Shown: positions 49,412-58,532, counted from the stretch's first letter. The stretch is 58,697 nt of DNA from an uncultured Lentisphaerota bacterium (GCA_903896595.1 CAITYL010000166.1:1-58697), one strand, 5' to 3'. Numbers and translations: made by a program. The notes: generated by a model not told the origin, from the sequence alone.

Positions 49412-50323
49412 CTACGTGGCGACCGGACTATTGGCCAGGGCGATCGTGACTGAACTTTCCGGGATTTGCGACTCGATCTGCTTGCGCAGCCGCTCGGTAC
49501 ACGCCATCACCTCGCCCACTTTCTTGTCCGGGGCAAACTCAAGAAAAATCTCCACATACACCCGGCTGCCCGAACGGCGCGAGCGGATGCCATGCAGCCC
49601 CTCATATTCCGCAAAGTGCTGGGCCAATTGCCGCAGAATAAAAATCTGCTGGGTCTCCTCCAGGGTGCAGTCCAGCAGATCCCGGAACGAATGGGAGAAA
49701 ATGCCGATGGCCGCCAGCAGGATTGACAGGGCGATCAGCAGGGACGCCACCGGATCAATATAGACCGACCAGGCGAAACGGGACAATGCCAAGCTCGATC
49801 CCAGCGACCCCAAAATAAACAGGTTGGCCAGCATCTTAGTACGGAACAGCCCGACCTGCGAGGTCAGAATGGGCGACTCACACCGCTCGGCCAGCCGCTG
49901 GTTCTTCAGCATCAGGCCGCCGTTGATCCCCGCATACACCACCTGCGAGGCCAAGCTGATCCACACACCGATGCCGGAAATGTGCGAGGGATGCAGCAGG
50001 TTGCGGGTGGCGTTGACCACGATCACCAGCAGACACATCACCATAATCACGCCGACGAACAGACTGGACAGGTTCTCCAGCTTGCCCAGGCCGTAATTGT
50101 AATTGTGCGCCTGGCCGCGGCTGATCCGGCGAATGGCCAGCCAGGCCAGCAACACGGCCACAAACTCAAGAAAGGTCTTGAGCACATCGGCCACCAGCAC
50201 GGAGGAATGCGCCGCCATCATGGCGCCCAGGGTCACCAGGGTATCCGCCAGCCCCGCGACCACGCCGGTCAGCGCCGATTTTTCCTTGTCGCCAGGTTTC
50301 CCGGCTACTACGCCATGACTCAT
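49412..50323 (-). CDS. Cation diffusion facilitator family transporter
   Basis: A 303-residue membrane protein starting at MSHGVVAGK (50323). Six predicted helices with the CDF pattern (LVADVLKTFLEFVAVLLAWL, AHNYNYGLGKLENLSSLFVG, VYIDPVASLLIALSILLAA), then a cytoplasmic dimerisation domain of alternating strands and helices (GLHGIRSRRSGSRVYVEIFL, CTERLRKQIESQIPESSVTI). CDF proteins export divalent metals such as zinc in exchange for protons. The first-site Asp of helix 2 is present (VADVLK), while the usual His pair is partly replaced, so metal specificity is unclear. It follows the NYN nuclease gene by 14 bp. Confidence 0.82.
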   Translation of the reverse strand: MSHGVVAGKPGDKEKSALTGVVAGLADTLVTLGAMMAAHSSVLVADVLKTFLEFVAVLLAWLAIRRISRGQAHNYNYGLGKLENLSSLFVGVIMVMCLLVIVVNATRNLLHPSHISGIGVWISLASQVVYAGINGGLMLKNQRLAERCESPILTSQVGLFRTKMLANLFILGSLGSSLALSRFAWSVYIDPVASLLIALSILLAAIGIFSHSFRDLLDCTLEETQQIFILRQLAQHFAEYEGLHGIRSRRSGSRVYVEIFLEFAPDKKVGEVMACTERLRKQIESQIPESSVTIALANSPVAT

Positions 50324-50337
50324 ACAAAAGGGCCTTT

Positions 50338-52011
50338 TCAGCCGTCGAAATGCGCTTGAAATGCCGCGGGACTGATCAAGGCCACACACCCAGCGGCGGC
50401 GGCCCGGTTGCGCAACCCGAAGTCCGCGGTTACCAACCAGACAGGCGGAGACTGCGGATCCTTCACCAGATCCGCCACGCGCCGCACAATATAGTCGTCG
50501 GCGTTCTGGTCTTCGCCCCGATGAGCGGCAAACACCTCGGTAACCCCGCTCCCCTTATTCTCACGCGTGCTCACCGCGCCCTGCCCGTCATAAATCAATT
50601 CAATGCCCGCAAACCCCGCGCTCCGCTGTTGGCACACGCGGGAGAGGCGCGGGCGTTCCTCGGCCATGTGCAGGGTCGCCACCACGGCATAATCCGGCAA
50701 CACCAGCAGGACATTACAGGCGTCCACCAGCAGCAACGGCGGCTTGTCGGGCGCCTCCAGCAGCGCCCACCCCAGATTGGCGACCTCGCGCGGGCCGGCC
50801 GGCGGCCGGGATGCGGCCGTGGCCGCCACGGCATGCGCGATGGCCAACCGCCGCAATTCCGCCTGACGCCGGGTCACCAGGGCGGTCAAGGCGTCCCGTT
50901 CCGTGGCCGGCAATAATGTCCGCAACGGTTCTTGATGCAACCACTTCAGCAATTCCTCCAGGCGCAAGATGCCCGTGGTGTTGACCGGAACCGCGCCGGC
51001 TTCGCGCAGGAACAGCGCCGCCAGTTGCGAACCGCGCAGCAGTTCATCGCCCTCGAGCTGCCGGCGCAACAGTTCGGCGCGCGCCGCCAGCTCCCGGTCC
51101 ACCGGTTCCAATTCAGGCAGGATTAACGCGCTGTCACGGCGCGCCACCCCCAGCCGGTCGCGCGCCGCCTCCAGTTCGGCAATCTCGGCCCGCAACTGTT
51201 CCCGCCGCGCATGCCGTTCATCCACTTGCTGCTGGCGCGCCAGCGCGGCCGCCGCCCGGGCCAGCAACGCCGCCGTCGTCTCCGCCGCCTCCGGCAGGGT
51301 CGCGGCAACCAGTTCCGGCATCACCCCCAGCGTCTCACGGCGATAAAGCTGCACGCCCGCCGCCACTTCCACCGCCACCCGGAGTTGCAGGGTCGCCAAC
51401 TCCTGGCCGGCTTCCGCTACCTGCTTTTCCAGCGCGCGCCGGTCTTGCTGATGGCGGCCCCGTTCCTCCTTCAATTCCGTTTCCAAGGCAAGCAGCCGGC
51501 GCCGCCAGCCGGCATCACGTTCATGATTGGTGACGGGCGCCGGCTGAACCGCCGGGACCGGCAAACTGGGCACGGGTAATGCGGCCACCAAACGTTCCCA
51601 CCAGGCATTGCGCCGCAAACTCCGGCACGCCCGCGCCGCCAGCCGCGCGTCGGGATGGGTGGCCAGCGCCAGCAGGAACGTACCGCCAGATGCCGGATCG
51701 CGCGCCAGCAACCGCCAACGTTGCCGCAATTCCGCCACCGGTTGCTTGGCCAGGGCCGCGCGTGGCTCCGCCCATGGCATCACCGCCGCCGCGAGCAACT
51801 CGCCGGCCAATTGCGCATCGCCGACCGTCGCCGCCACCAGCCGGCGGCGGATCGTCGACAGTCCAGCCCCGTTCACCGCGAGTTGAAAACCGCGCGTAAT
51901 GGCCGAGACCGCCGGGCCGAACCCGCGCAGAAAGGTCACCACCATGCGGTCGTCCAATTGTCCGACGAGCCACGCCGCCGCCGCCGGGCCCATTAATACT
52001 GGCTTGTTCAT
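50338..52011 (-). CDS. Coiled-coil protein with C-terminal NYN (YacP-like) nuclease domain
   Basis: A 557-residue cytoplasmic protein. Residues 1-150 are helical with HEAT-like character (LATHPDARLAARACRSLRRN). Residues about 165-345 are long coiled-coil (LALETELKEERGRHQQDRRA, REQLRAEIAELEAARDRL). The C-terminal domain (about 425-557) is NYN/YacP-like: LLLVDACNVLL, ELIYDGQG, VFAAHRGEDQNADDYIVRRV and VWLVTADFGLRNRAAAAGCV. The acidic residues (D in VDACN, D of YDGQG, ED..ADD, D of TAD) fit a PIN-type metal nuclease. RNA cleavage is inferred from the family. AAAGGA before the ATG supports the start. Confidence 0.72.
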   Translation of the reverse strand: MNKPVLMGPAAAAWLVGQLDDRMVVTFLRGFGPAVSAITRGFQLAVNGAGLSTIRRRLVAATVGDAQLAGELLAAAVMPWAEPRAALAKQPVAELRQRWRLLARDPASGGTFLLALATHPDARLAARACRSLRRNAWWERLVAALPVPSLPVPAVQPAPVTNHERDAGWRRRLLALETELKEERGRHQQDRRALEKQVAEAGQELATLQLRVAVEVAAGVQLYRRETLGVMPELVAATLPEAAETTAALLARAAAALARQQQVDERHARREQLRAEIAELEAARDRLGVARRDSALILPELEPVDRELAARAELLRRQLEGDELLRGSQLAALFLREAGAVPVNTTGILRLEELLKWLHQEPLRTLLPATERDALTALVTRRQAELRRLAIAHAVAATAASRPPAGPREVANLGWALLEAPDKPPLLLVDACNVLLVLPDYAVVATLHMAEERPRLSRVCQQRSAGFAGIELIYDGQGAVSTRENKGSGVTEVFAAHRGEDQNADDYIVRRVADLVKDPQSPPVWLVTADFGLRNRAAAAGCVALISPAAFQAHFDG

Positions 52012-52062
52012 GCCGTCCTTTCGAACCAGTGAAGCTTGGTCAGAAATGCCGAGGTAATAAAA

Positions 52063-54525
52063 CTACTTGTCTTGGCCACGCACCGCCGGCAGCCGCTCCA
52101 CCGCCAGCAATTCAATCCATTCGCCCTTCGAGTAATTGAACCCGCGCAGTTTGGTGATTTGACGGAAAGCGGGCAACGCATCCTCGCTGGCGGCCAATCC
52201 TTTGGCAAATTTCCCGGTGGGTATGACCAGCACTCCCGGCGCCGGTTCCCGCAACCAGTGCAGAATCCGGACGGGCCGGGGTTCAATCCGCGCCACCGGC
52301 ACGGGGCTGTTCAGGTAAAAAATAAAACTGGGTTCCTCGAACCCGCTCCAGGTGACCGGCGTTCCCCGGGGCACCGCCAGACGAATGGCATCGGCCAGCG
52401 GCTTGGAAATTTTCACTTTCTCAATCCCCGGCAAAATCCAGATGCCACCGGCCACCACCAGCGTCAACATGCCGACCACCAGAGTCGGCCCCGCCCCGCC
52501 GGGGAGCTTCACCCGCGGCAGGTCCTGGAGGGCCAGCACGGTCATGGTCAGCACCAAAATGCCCGCGCCGACCAGGCCCAACCGCGCGGCCGGCAGCGGC
52601 AGCCACCAAGGCGCCAACACCAGGGCGAGCCCCAGGGCAAAACCGACCGGTGCGAACAACCAGGCGCCGCGCCGGGTCCAAAGCTCGTCATCCGGTTGCG
52701 GACTCCGCAGGGTCCGGGCCACCATCAGCGCCGCCACAGCCACCGACAGCCCCGCCAGACAGGGCAGGATGTAATGGGGCAATTTGGTGGCGATCAAGCT
52801 CATCAGCATGAACGGCAGCCCCACCCACCCGAGGACCATCCCCCGTAGTTTCCACCCGCCCAAATGTCCCCGCCACAGGGAGACCAGGGCACCTGGCAAG
52901 ATCAGCGTCCACGGAAAGAACGTCACCAGCAGCACTGGCAGGTAATAGAACATGAAGGCGACATAGCGCAGGCCGTGGCCACCATGATTGTCAATCGGCT
53001 CCAGGCTGCGCGCCACCACATGGCGCCCCACCCCGAGCTTGAAGAAACGGCCGTCAGTGGCGAGGTTCGCGGGAATACCCCAGGCCAGGAAAAACGCGAT
53101 ACCGGTCGTCAAGGCCCCGGCCACCCACCACCAGTACCCCTTGGGCAGGAATTTCTCCCGGCACAACAGGCGGCAGCCAATCATGCCGAGCAGTGTAACC
53201 GTGGGGCCCACCGGCCCCTTGACCAGCAGCCCCAAGGTGAACGAGGCCGCCAACAGCAGGACATGCCAGCGCCGGAACCCGTCCGCCAAGGTTAAGCCAA
53301 ACCCGGTCAGCCCGAGCAGGATCGTGGCCAGCAACACGGCATCCGTGGTGGCCGCCGTGCCCGACAAAATCAGATTGGGCGTGGTTGCCAGCACCAGCAT
53401 GGCCACCAAACCGGCGCGCCAGTCAAACAGCTTTTTACCCAGCACATAGCATAAAAAACAGGCCAGGCCGGTGCCGAGCACGGCCCACAGGCGCACGGCC
53501 AGTTCGGAGCCGCCGAACAACCAGACCACCGGCGCCCACAGCCAATAGATCAGAATGGGCTTGTCGGCGCGCAGGACGCCGTTGAAGGTGGGTACCAGCC
53601 AGTCGCCGGACGCCACCATCTCGACCGTGGCGCGGGCAAACCGCGGCTCATCCCGGTCCCACAGAGTCGACCGCGCCGCCACAAACAAGTAAACCCCCAT
53701 GATCAAGGCCAGCAGCACCGCAGCCAGCCAGCCTTGACGTTTCTCAAACCAGCCATGAACGGCGGGCAGACGCGGACGAAGATGCCGGCGCCACACCCGC
53801 GACCGCAGGGTAAAGAGCAGAACCACCAGGGCCGGCCCCCAGACTTCGAGAAACAGGTCAAAACCATCGGCCTTGCCGCGCCATACCCCGGCCAGTCCCA
53901 CGGCCACCAGTACCAGGGCGGCCCACGCAAAGTAACGCCGACGCAGGCGCATCCGCAGCAATTGCGGCGTCAGGCGCAACGCCAGCCAGCCGGCCAGCAG
54001 TCCCAATGCCGCTCCGGCAAGCACGTCAGCCGGGTGATGCTTGCCATCCGCGATGCGGCCCAGCGCCACTGCCGCCACTCCCACGCCGGCCACCGGTGCC
54101 AGGACCGGCGCGGCAGCCACCACTGGCACCATCACGGCGGCAATCGAGGCCACATCACCGCTCGGAAACGACACCCGGTTGCTGCCATCGGGACGCTCCC
54201 GTCCCACCCCCACTTTGAACGGCCACACCAGCACCCCAACCAGCAACAACGCCGCCAGCATCCGCACCCCCAGCCGCCGCCAACCGCAGAGGCCCGCCAG
54301 CAGCGCTACCAACACCAGCACATGCCCCTTGCCCAACGGCCGCACCAAACGTACCGCGTCACGCAACGCATCATCGCCCGGCACCCCGGCCATGAACCCG
54401 CGCACCGTGTCCATGACGGTGGGGTCCGCCGGCCAGACCCAGACCGCCACCACCGCCGCCACCACCGCCGCCAGCAACGGCCACAGGGGCGCCCGCCAAA
54501 GAGATTGAGTGCAGCAAGTTTTCAT
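52063..54525 (-). CDS. PAP2 phosphatase fused to an ArnT-like glycosyltransferase
   Basis: An 820-residue polytopic membrane protein. The N-terminal PAP2 domain (about 1-200) has KVGVGRERP (KxxxxxxRP), VSFPSGDVAS and GRIADGKHHPADV (Rx5Hx3D). The usual His of PSGH is Asp. The rest is a GT-C enzyme of the ArnT/PMT type, with TLWDRDEPRFARATVEMVAS, VPTFNGVLRADKPILIYWLW and multiple helices. Such enzymes move sugars from polyprenyl phosphate. A fused lipid phosphatase could recycle the released lipid; this is inference. The start overlaps the stop of the upstream glycosyltransferase gene by 4 bp. Confidence 0.8.
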   Translation of the reverse strand: MKTCCTQSLWRAPLWPLLAAVVAAVVAVWVWPADPTVMDTVRGFMAGVPGDDALRDAVRLVRPLGKGHVLVLVALLAGLCGWRRLGVRMLAALLLVGVLVWPFKVGVGRERPDGSNRVSFPSGDVASIAAVMVPVVAAAPVLAPVAGVGVAAVALGRIADGKHHPADVLAGAALGLLAGWLALRLTPQLLRMRLRRRYFAWAALVLVAVGLAGVWRGKADGFDLFLEVWGPALVVLLFTLRSRVWRRHLRPRLPAVHGWFEKRQGWLAAVLLALIMGVYLFVAARSTLWDRDEPRFARATVEMVASGDWLVPTFNGVLRADKPILIYWLWAPVVWLFGGSELAVRLWAVLGTGLACFLCYVLGKKLFDWRAGLVAMLVLATTPNLILSGTAATTDAVLLATILLGLTGFGLTLADGFRRWHVLLLAASFTLGLLVKGPVGPTVTLLGMIGCRLLCREKFLPKGYWWWVAGALTTGIAFFLAWGIPANLATDGRFFKLGVGRHVVARSLEPIDNHGGHGLRYVAFMFYYLPVLLVTFFPWTLILPGALVSLWRGHLGGWKLRGMVLGWVGLPFMLMSLIATKLPHYILPCLAGLSVAVAALMVARTLRSPQPDDELWTRRGAWLFAPVGFALGLALVLAPWWLPLPAARLGLVGAGILVLTMTVLALQDLPRVKLPGGAGPTLVVGMLTLVVAGGIWILPGIEKVKISKPLADAIRLAVPRGTPVTWSGFEEPSFIFYLNSPVPVARIEPRPVRILHWLREPAPGVLVIPTGKFAKGLAASEDALPAFRQITKLRGFNYSKGEWIELLAVERLPAVRGQDK

Positions 54526-56126
54526 GGTTTTTTCTTGTCAAACGAATCAGACGCGTCCGACCGGTTCGACTCCGTTGCGGTCAAAAGTTGCCGGGCGGCG
54601 GCATTGCCGACCAGGGCGGTATGGCTGCCCGTGGCCAGCGGCCAGGGCATTAGGAGCACGGGCGGCGGCACGCCGGCCGGCAATCCGGCGGCAAACCGTT
54701 TGGGATCACGCACCGCCAGCACGACCGGTTGCGCTGACCGTAACCGCCGGGCGGATTCCGCCAGCGTCAAACGGGCGGGCAATTCCTGGCGGTAAAACTG
54801 CAACCCGAACAGCGCATCCACATACTGCACCGTCACCGTGGACGGCAACCGCTGGGCGGCCTCCTGCGCCAAAACGGCCAGCGCGGCCGTGCGCCGCACA
54901 GGCGAGGTTTTTGCCTCGATCCGGTAATAATACCAGCCCAATCCGGCGAGCACGGCCATCCAAAGCACGCAGCCCCAGACCAGCAACCGCCGGGGCGTCA
55001 CCCGGTCCGTCAGACGGCAGAGTTCGCGCCCCGCCAACAGGGCGGCCGCCGGCAACAGCGGAAATTCCAAATCCGGCCGCTGATGACTGGTCAGCGAGAA
55101 CAGCAGCATTCCCGCCCAGAACTGGCAGAACAAAAAACGTTCCAGCCGGCGTTCCGCGGGCGCGGTGGCCGGCCGCCGCAGAACCCGCCAGAAGCCCAGG
55201 AACGCAAACAGGCTCCACGGCAGAAACCGCAGCAAAAAATGTCCCATCGGCTTGATCGCCCCTACCCCGGGAATGGTATGCCGGTCGGCGCCAATCGTGG
55301 AAACATGCCCCCATAGTTCACGCACCAGCATCTTGTCCAGCAAGGCGTCACCGCGCATGCCATAGGCCAGCAGGAACCAGCCGCCGGCCACCAGCAGGTA
55401 CAGCGCCATTCCCACCCACATTCCGGAGCCAAGACCAGACCGGGGGGCCGAAGCCGGGATTCCACCCGGCTCCGGAAACCGCGGGCTCCGCCGCTCCCAG
55501 ATCACGGCCAGCAAGCCACCCGCCGCCAGCACCACGCCCAACGGCCCCTTGGTCAAGGTGGCGGCAGCGGCGGCCAGCCAAAACCAGATCCAGCCGCGCC
55601 CGCTCTCCCAGGCATGGAAAGCCGCGAGCACGGCGAGAAAAACGGTGGCGGTGAACACCGGATCGGTCCGCGCCAAATGCGCCATCTTGGCGCCGGCCGG
55701 CGACGCCATGAGGGCCAGGGCAGCCAATAACCCGGCGGGCGCGCCGAACCGGCGGTCACCCAAACGCCACACCAGCAGCGCGGTCAGCAGCAGGGCCAGG
55801 GCGCCCGGCAGGAACAAGGCGGTTTCCGTGACCCGCCCGCCGCCGGCCAGGGCAACCAGCCCGGCCAGCCAAGTGTGCAGGGGCGGCTTGGAGCAGATGT
55901 CGCCCTGATCATCCACCGGACACAGCCAGTTGCCGTTGACCACCGCATCCAGCACATAGCCGGCGGTCAGGTCCTGATCCTTGTCCAATAAATTGAACGG
56001 CGCCCCCAGCCGCAGCACAAACAAGCTCAGCCACACCGTCAGGATGAGGGCCGGCGCCACCCAGCCCCAACGCGCGGATACCGCCGGGGAACGGGTGGAT
56101 GAGGTTGAAAAAAAGTCAGCTGTCAT
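54522..56126 (-). CDS. ArnT-like (GT39/GT83-type) membrane glycosyltransferase
   Basis: A 534-residue polytopic protein starting at MTADFFSTSS (56126). The first loop after helix 1 carries LLDKDQDLTAGYVLDAVVNG then GDICSKPPLHTWLAGLVAL, matching the catalytic loop (acidic pair, then KPPL-type motif) of polyprenyl-phosphate-dependent GT-C enzymes. Some ten helices follow, with LARTDPVFTATVFLAVLAAF and HQRPDLEFPLLPAAALLAG, then a soluble C-terminal part. It is the first gene of a two-gene operon with the PAP2-fusion transferase. The acceptor is unknown; lipid A or another cell-surface lipid is likely. Confidence 0.8.
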   Translation of the reverse strand: MTADFFSTSSTRSPAVSARWGWVAPALILTVWLSLFVLRLGAPFNLLDKDQDLTAGYVLDAVVNGNWLCPVDDQGDICSKPPLHTWLAGLVALAGGGRVTETALFLPGALALLLTALLVWRLGDRRFGAPAGLLAALALMASPAGAKMAHLARTDPVFTATVFLAVLAAFHAWESGRGWIWFWLAAAAATLTKGPLGVVLAAGGLLAVIWERRSPRFPEPGGIPASAPRSGLGSGMWVGMALYLLVAGGWFLLAYGMRGDALLDKMLVRELWGHVSTIGADRHTIPGVGAIKPMGHFLLRFLPWSLFAFLGFWRVLRRPATAPAERRLERFLFCQFWAGMLLFSLTSHQRPDLEFPLLPAAALLAGRELCRLTDRVTPRRLLVWGCVLWMAVLAGLGWYYYRIEAKTSPVRRTAALAVLAQEAAQRLPSTVTVQYVDALFGLQFYRQELPARLTLAESARRLRSAQPVVLAVRDPKRFAAGLPAGVPPPVLLMPWPLATGSHTALVGNAAARQLLTATESNRSDASDSFDKKKP

Positions 56127-56516
56127 GAGTATAGCGTGGTAATATACGGGCTTTTCGGGCACACACACGGCGGTGGCGCCCCAAAATCCCCCCCCCCCGG
56201 CCGGCGGGTATATGACAATTACGTTGGTCGGGAACCCCCTTTTGAGGAAAGCGCGGTTCCCAAACCCTCCGTCAAACCTTTTTGTTCCTTGACGCGGAGG
56301 ACGCTTTCGCCACAAGCAGTTCTGGCAAACCGTCACATCAGAGCGCGGACTTGTGGCGAAAGCGTCCTCCGGTTTAAGATACAAAAGTTTTAGGAAGGGG
56401 TTTGGGGAGCACCCTTTTCCAAAAGGGTGGCCCCAACATCATTCAAACAAAACGGTCATCGCACCCCGACCGCCGGGCCGGTTGCCTGCCCCCGGCCCTG
56501 GTGTTATCATACCGGC
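56127..56516. other. Divergent intergenic region carrying fold-back copy 2
   Basis: No gene is visible. A run of ten C residues lies at 56188-56197. The fold-back element fills 56221-56439, followed by CAAACAAAACGGTCAT shared with 31404-31420. No clear promoter is visible for either flanking gene outside the element. Confidence 0.55.
56221..56439 (+). repeat. Fold-back element, complete copy 2
   Basis: 219 bp, inverted relative to copy 1. The A hairpin pairs 56230-56236 with 56255-56261. The central B stem is a perfect 21-bp match, 56296-56316 (GGAGGACGCTTTCGCCACAA+G) with 56350-56370. The C hairpin is at 56403-56436 (TTGGGGAGCACCCTTTTCC onward) and ends CCCCAACAT. It differs from copy 1 in the B arms by paired changes. 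It sits between divergent genes. Confidence 0.88.
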
Positions 56517-56831
56517 ATGCAAAAACTTGCCTTCAAAATGACATTGCGGCCGGGCTGCAAGGAAGAATACCGGCGGCGGCACGCCGCGTTGTGGCCGGAA
56601 ATGAAAGAACTGCTCCGGCAAAACGGGATCCGGGACTACACCATTTTCTTGGACGAGGCAACCAACACCCTGTTTGCCGTCCAGAGCCAGGACGGCGAAC
56701 AGTCGTCCCAGGATTTGGGGGCGCTGCCCATCGTCCAAAAATGGTGGAACTACATGGCCGACATCATGGAGACCAATCCGGATTCGTCACCGGTTTCGGT
56801 ACCCCTGGAAACCGTGTTCCATTTGGATTAG
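56517..56831 (+). CDS. rhaM: L-rhamnose mutarotase
   Basis: A 104-residue RhaM, which interconverts alpha and beta L-rhamnose; the length equals that of E. coli RhaM. The start is MQKLAFKMTLRPG (56517). Family features are EEYRRRHAALWPEMKELL (with the catalytic-region His), NGIRDYTIFLDEATNTLFAV, and PIVQKWWNYMADIMETNPD (the WW pair), ending VPLETVFHLD. No rhamnose isomerase or kinase is adjacent, so the pathway must be encoded elsewhere. It lies just downstream of fold-back copy 2. Confidence 0.93.
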   Translation: MQKLAFKMTLRPGCKEEYRRRHAALWPEMKELLRQNGIRDYTIFLDEATNTLFAVQSQDGEQSSQDLGALPIVQKWWNYMADIMETNPDSSPVSVPLETVFHLD

Positions 56832-57104
56832 CGTCTATCGGTGATACGTGATGGAAAAAGTTCATACACGTCAAGTTCGAGAGGCGAGCGCGAGCGCCGC
56901 TACGCTGAGCGCGAAGTGCCGGTTAGTCAAATCCCTAATAATCGGGAGCCGCCCGTCCTCGGGCGGACGAACCCGTAATCGTCGGAGACGCGCATACGTT
57001 GGTTTGGCGGACGGTGCCCGACACCGGCCCGTTCAAAGATTATAGTAGGCGCCGGCAACCGCAACACCCAACCGGCTCCGCCCTCCGGGAGCACCCCATA
57101 CCCT
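56832..57104. repeat. rhaM-ffh gap with family F and E repeats
   Basis: 56879-56916 matches 19421-19460 inverted (family F). 56944-57020 matches 105-180 inverted (family E): GGGAGCCGCCCGTCCTCGGG onward. No gene or clear promoter for ffh is visible. Confidence 0.65.
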
Positions 57105-58532
57105 ATGTTTGACCGCCTCAGCGAACGTTTCCAGACCGTGTTCCGCAACCTGACGGGCCGCGGCACCTTGACCGAGTCCAATGTCGAGGACGCCATGCGC
57201 GATGTGCGCCGCGCCCTCCTTGAGGCCGACGTCCATTACAAGGTGGCGAAAGATTTCGTGGACCAGGTCCGGGTCGAATGCCTGGGCGAAAAGGTGCTGA
57301 AAAATGTCGCTCCCGGCCAAATGGCGGTCAAAATTGTCCATGACCATTTGGTTCAACTGCTGGGTGAAGCCAATGTGCCGTTGAACCTGGAGGCCAAGCC
57401 CGCCGTCATCATGCTAATCGGCCTGCACGGCAGCGGCAAAACCACCACCGCCGCCAAGCTCGCCCACTTCCTCCGCGGCAAACTGCACAAGAAAATTTTA
57501 CTGGCCGCCTGCGACCTGAAACGGCCGGCCGCCATCGACCAGTTGGAGGCGCTGGGCCGCGAACTCAGCATCCCGGTCTTCTCCAACAAAGGGACTCAGG
57601 ACGTTGTGGCGGTGGCCGAAGCCGCCCGCAACCAGGCCCTCGGCCAAGGTTACGACGTGCTCATTCTTGACACGGCCGGCCGCCTCCAGGTCGATACCGA
57701 TCTCGTCCAGGAATTGGTGGCCGTCCGCGACCGCGTGCAGCCCCACGAGATCCTGCTGGTGGCCGACGCCGCCCTCGGCCAGCAGGCCGTTTCGGTGGCC
57801 GAACACTTTAACCAAGCCCTGGCCATTACCGGCATCATCCTTACCAAGCTCGACGGCGATGCCCGCGGCGGCGCCGCCCTCTCCATCCGCCAGGTCACCG
57901 GGCGCCCCATCAAATTCACCGGTGTCGGCGAGCGCATTCCCGACTTGGAGGCGTTCCACCCCGACCGCCTGGCCTCGCGCATCCTCGGCATGGGCGACAT
58001 TGTTAGCTTGGTCGAAAAGGCTTCTGAACAGTTTGAAGAGGAGGAAGCCAAGAAACTTGAAGCCAAAATGCTGGCCAACAAGTTCGATTTCGAGGATTTT
58101 CAGTCACAGCTCGGCAAAATCCGCAAAATGGGCGGCATTCTGTCGCTGATGGACATGTTCCCCGGCGCCCGCCAGATGAAAGAACAAATCTCCCTGGACG
58201 AACGGCAATTTCACCGCATCGAAGGCATTATCAACGGCATGACCCTGGCGGAGCGCCGCAAGCCCGAACTGCTCAACGCCTCACGCCGGCGCCGGGTCGC
58301 CACTGGTTCCGGAGTGCCGCTGCTCGAGGTCAATCAATTGGTCAAACGGTTCGAAATGATGCGCGACATGATGGCCAGCATTGGCAAAATGTCCGGCGGC
58401 AAGCACCCACAGATGGCAGGCGGCATGCCAGGCCAACTGCCAGGGCAGCAAGCACAGCAACAGCAGCCCCCAGCCTTCCGCGGCCGCCAACCCAATCCCA
58501 TCATGATGAAAATCCGCGCCCGCGGCCGCTAA
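57105..58532 (+). CDS. ffh: Signal recognition particle protein Ffh
   Basis: A 475-residue SRP54 homologue that, with 4.5S RNA and FtsY, delivers nascent membrane proteins. The N domain starts MFDRLSERFQTVFRNLTGRG. The G domain has the P-loop LHGSGKTTTAAKLA, ACDLKRPAAIDQL, LILDTAGRLQVDTDL, ILTKLDGDARGGAALSIRQ and GVGERIPDLEAFHPDRLASR. The M domain is Met-rich (GKIRKMGGILSLMDMFPGAR, RFEMMRDMMASIGKMSGG) with a Gln/Pro-rich tail. All GTPase motifs are intact. No SRP RNA gene is visible nearby. Confidence 0.97.
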   Translation: MFDRLSERFQTVFRNLTGRGTLTESNVEDAMRDVRRALLEADVHYKVAKDFVDQVRVECLGEKVLKNVAPGQMAVKIVHDHLVQLLGEANVPLNLEAKPAVIMLIGLHGSGKTTTAAKLAHFLRGKLHKKILLAACDLKRPAAIDQLEALGRELSIPVFSNKGTQDVVAVAEAARNQALGQGYDVLILDTAGRLQVDTDLVQELVAVRDRVQPHEILLVADAALGQQAVSVAEHFNQALAITGIILTKLDGDARGGAALSIRQVTGRPIKFTGVGERIPDLEAFHPDRLASRILGMGDIVSLVEKASEQFEEEEAKKLEAKMLANKFDFEDFQSQLGKIRKMGGILSLMDMFPGARQMKEQISLDERQFHRIEGIINGMTLAERRKPELLNASRRRRVATGSGVPLLEVNQLVKRFEMMRDMMASIGKMSGGKHPQMAGGMPGQLPGQQAQQQQPPAFRGRQPNPIMMKIRARGR

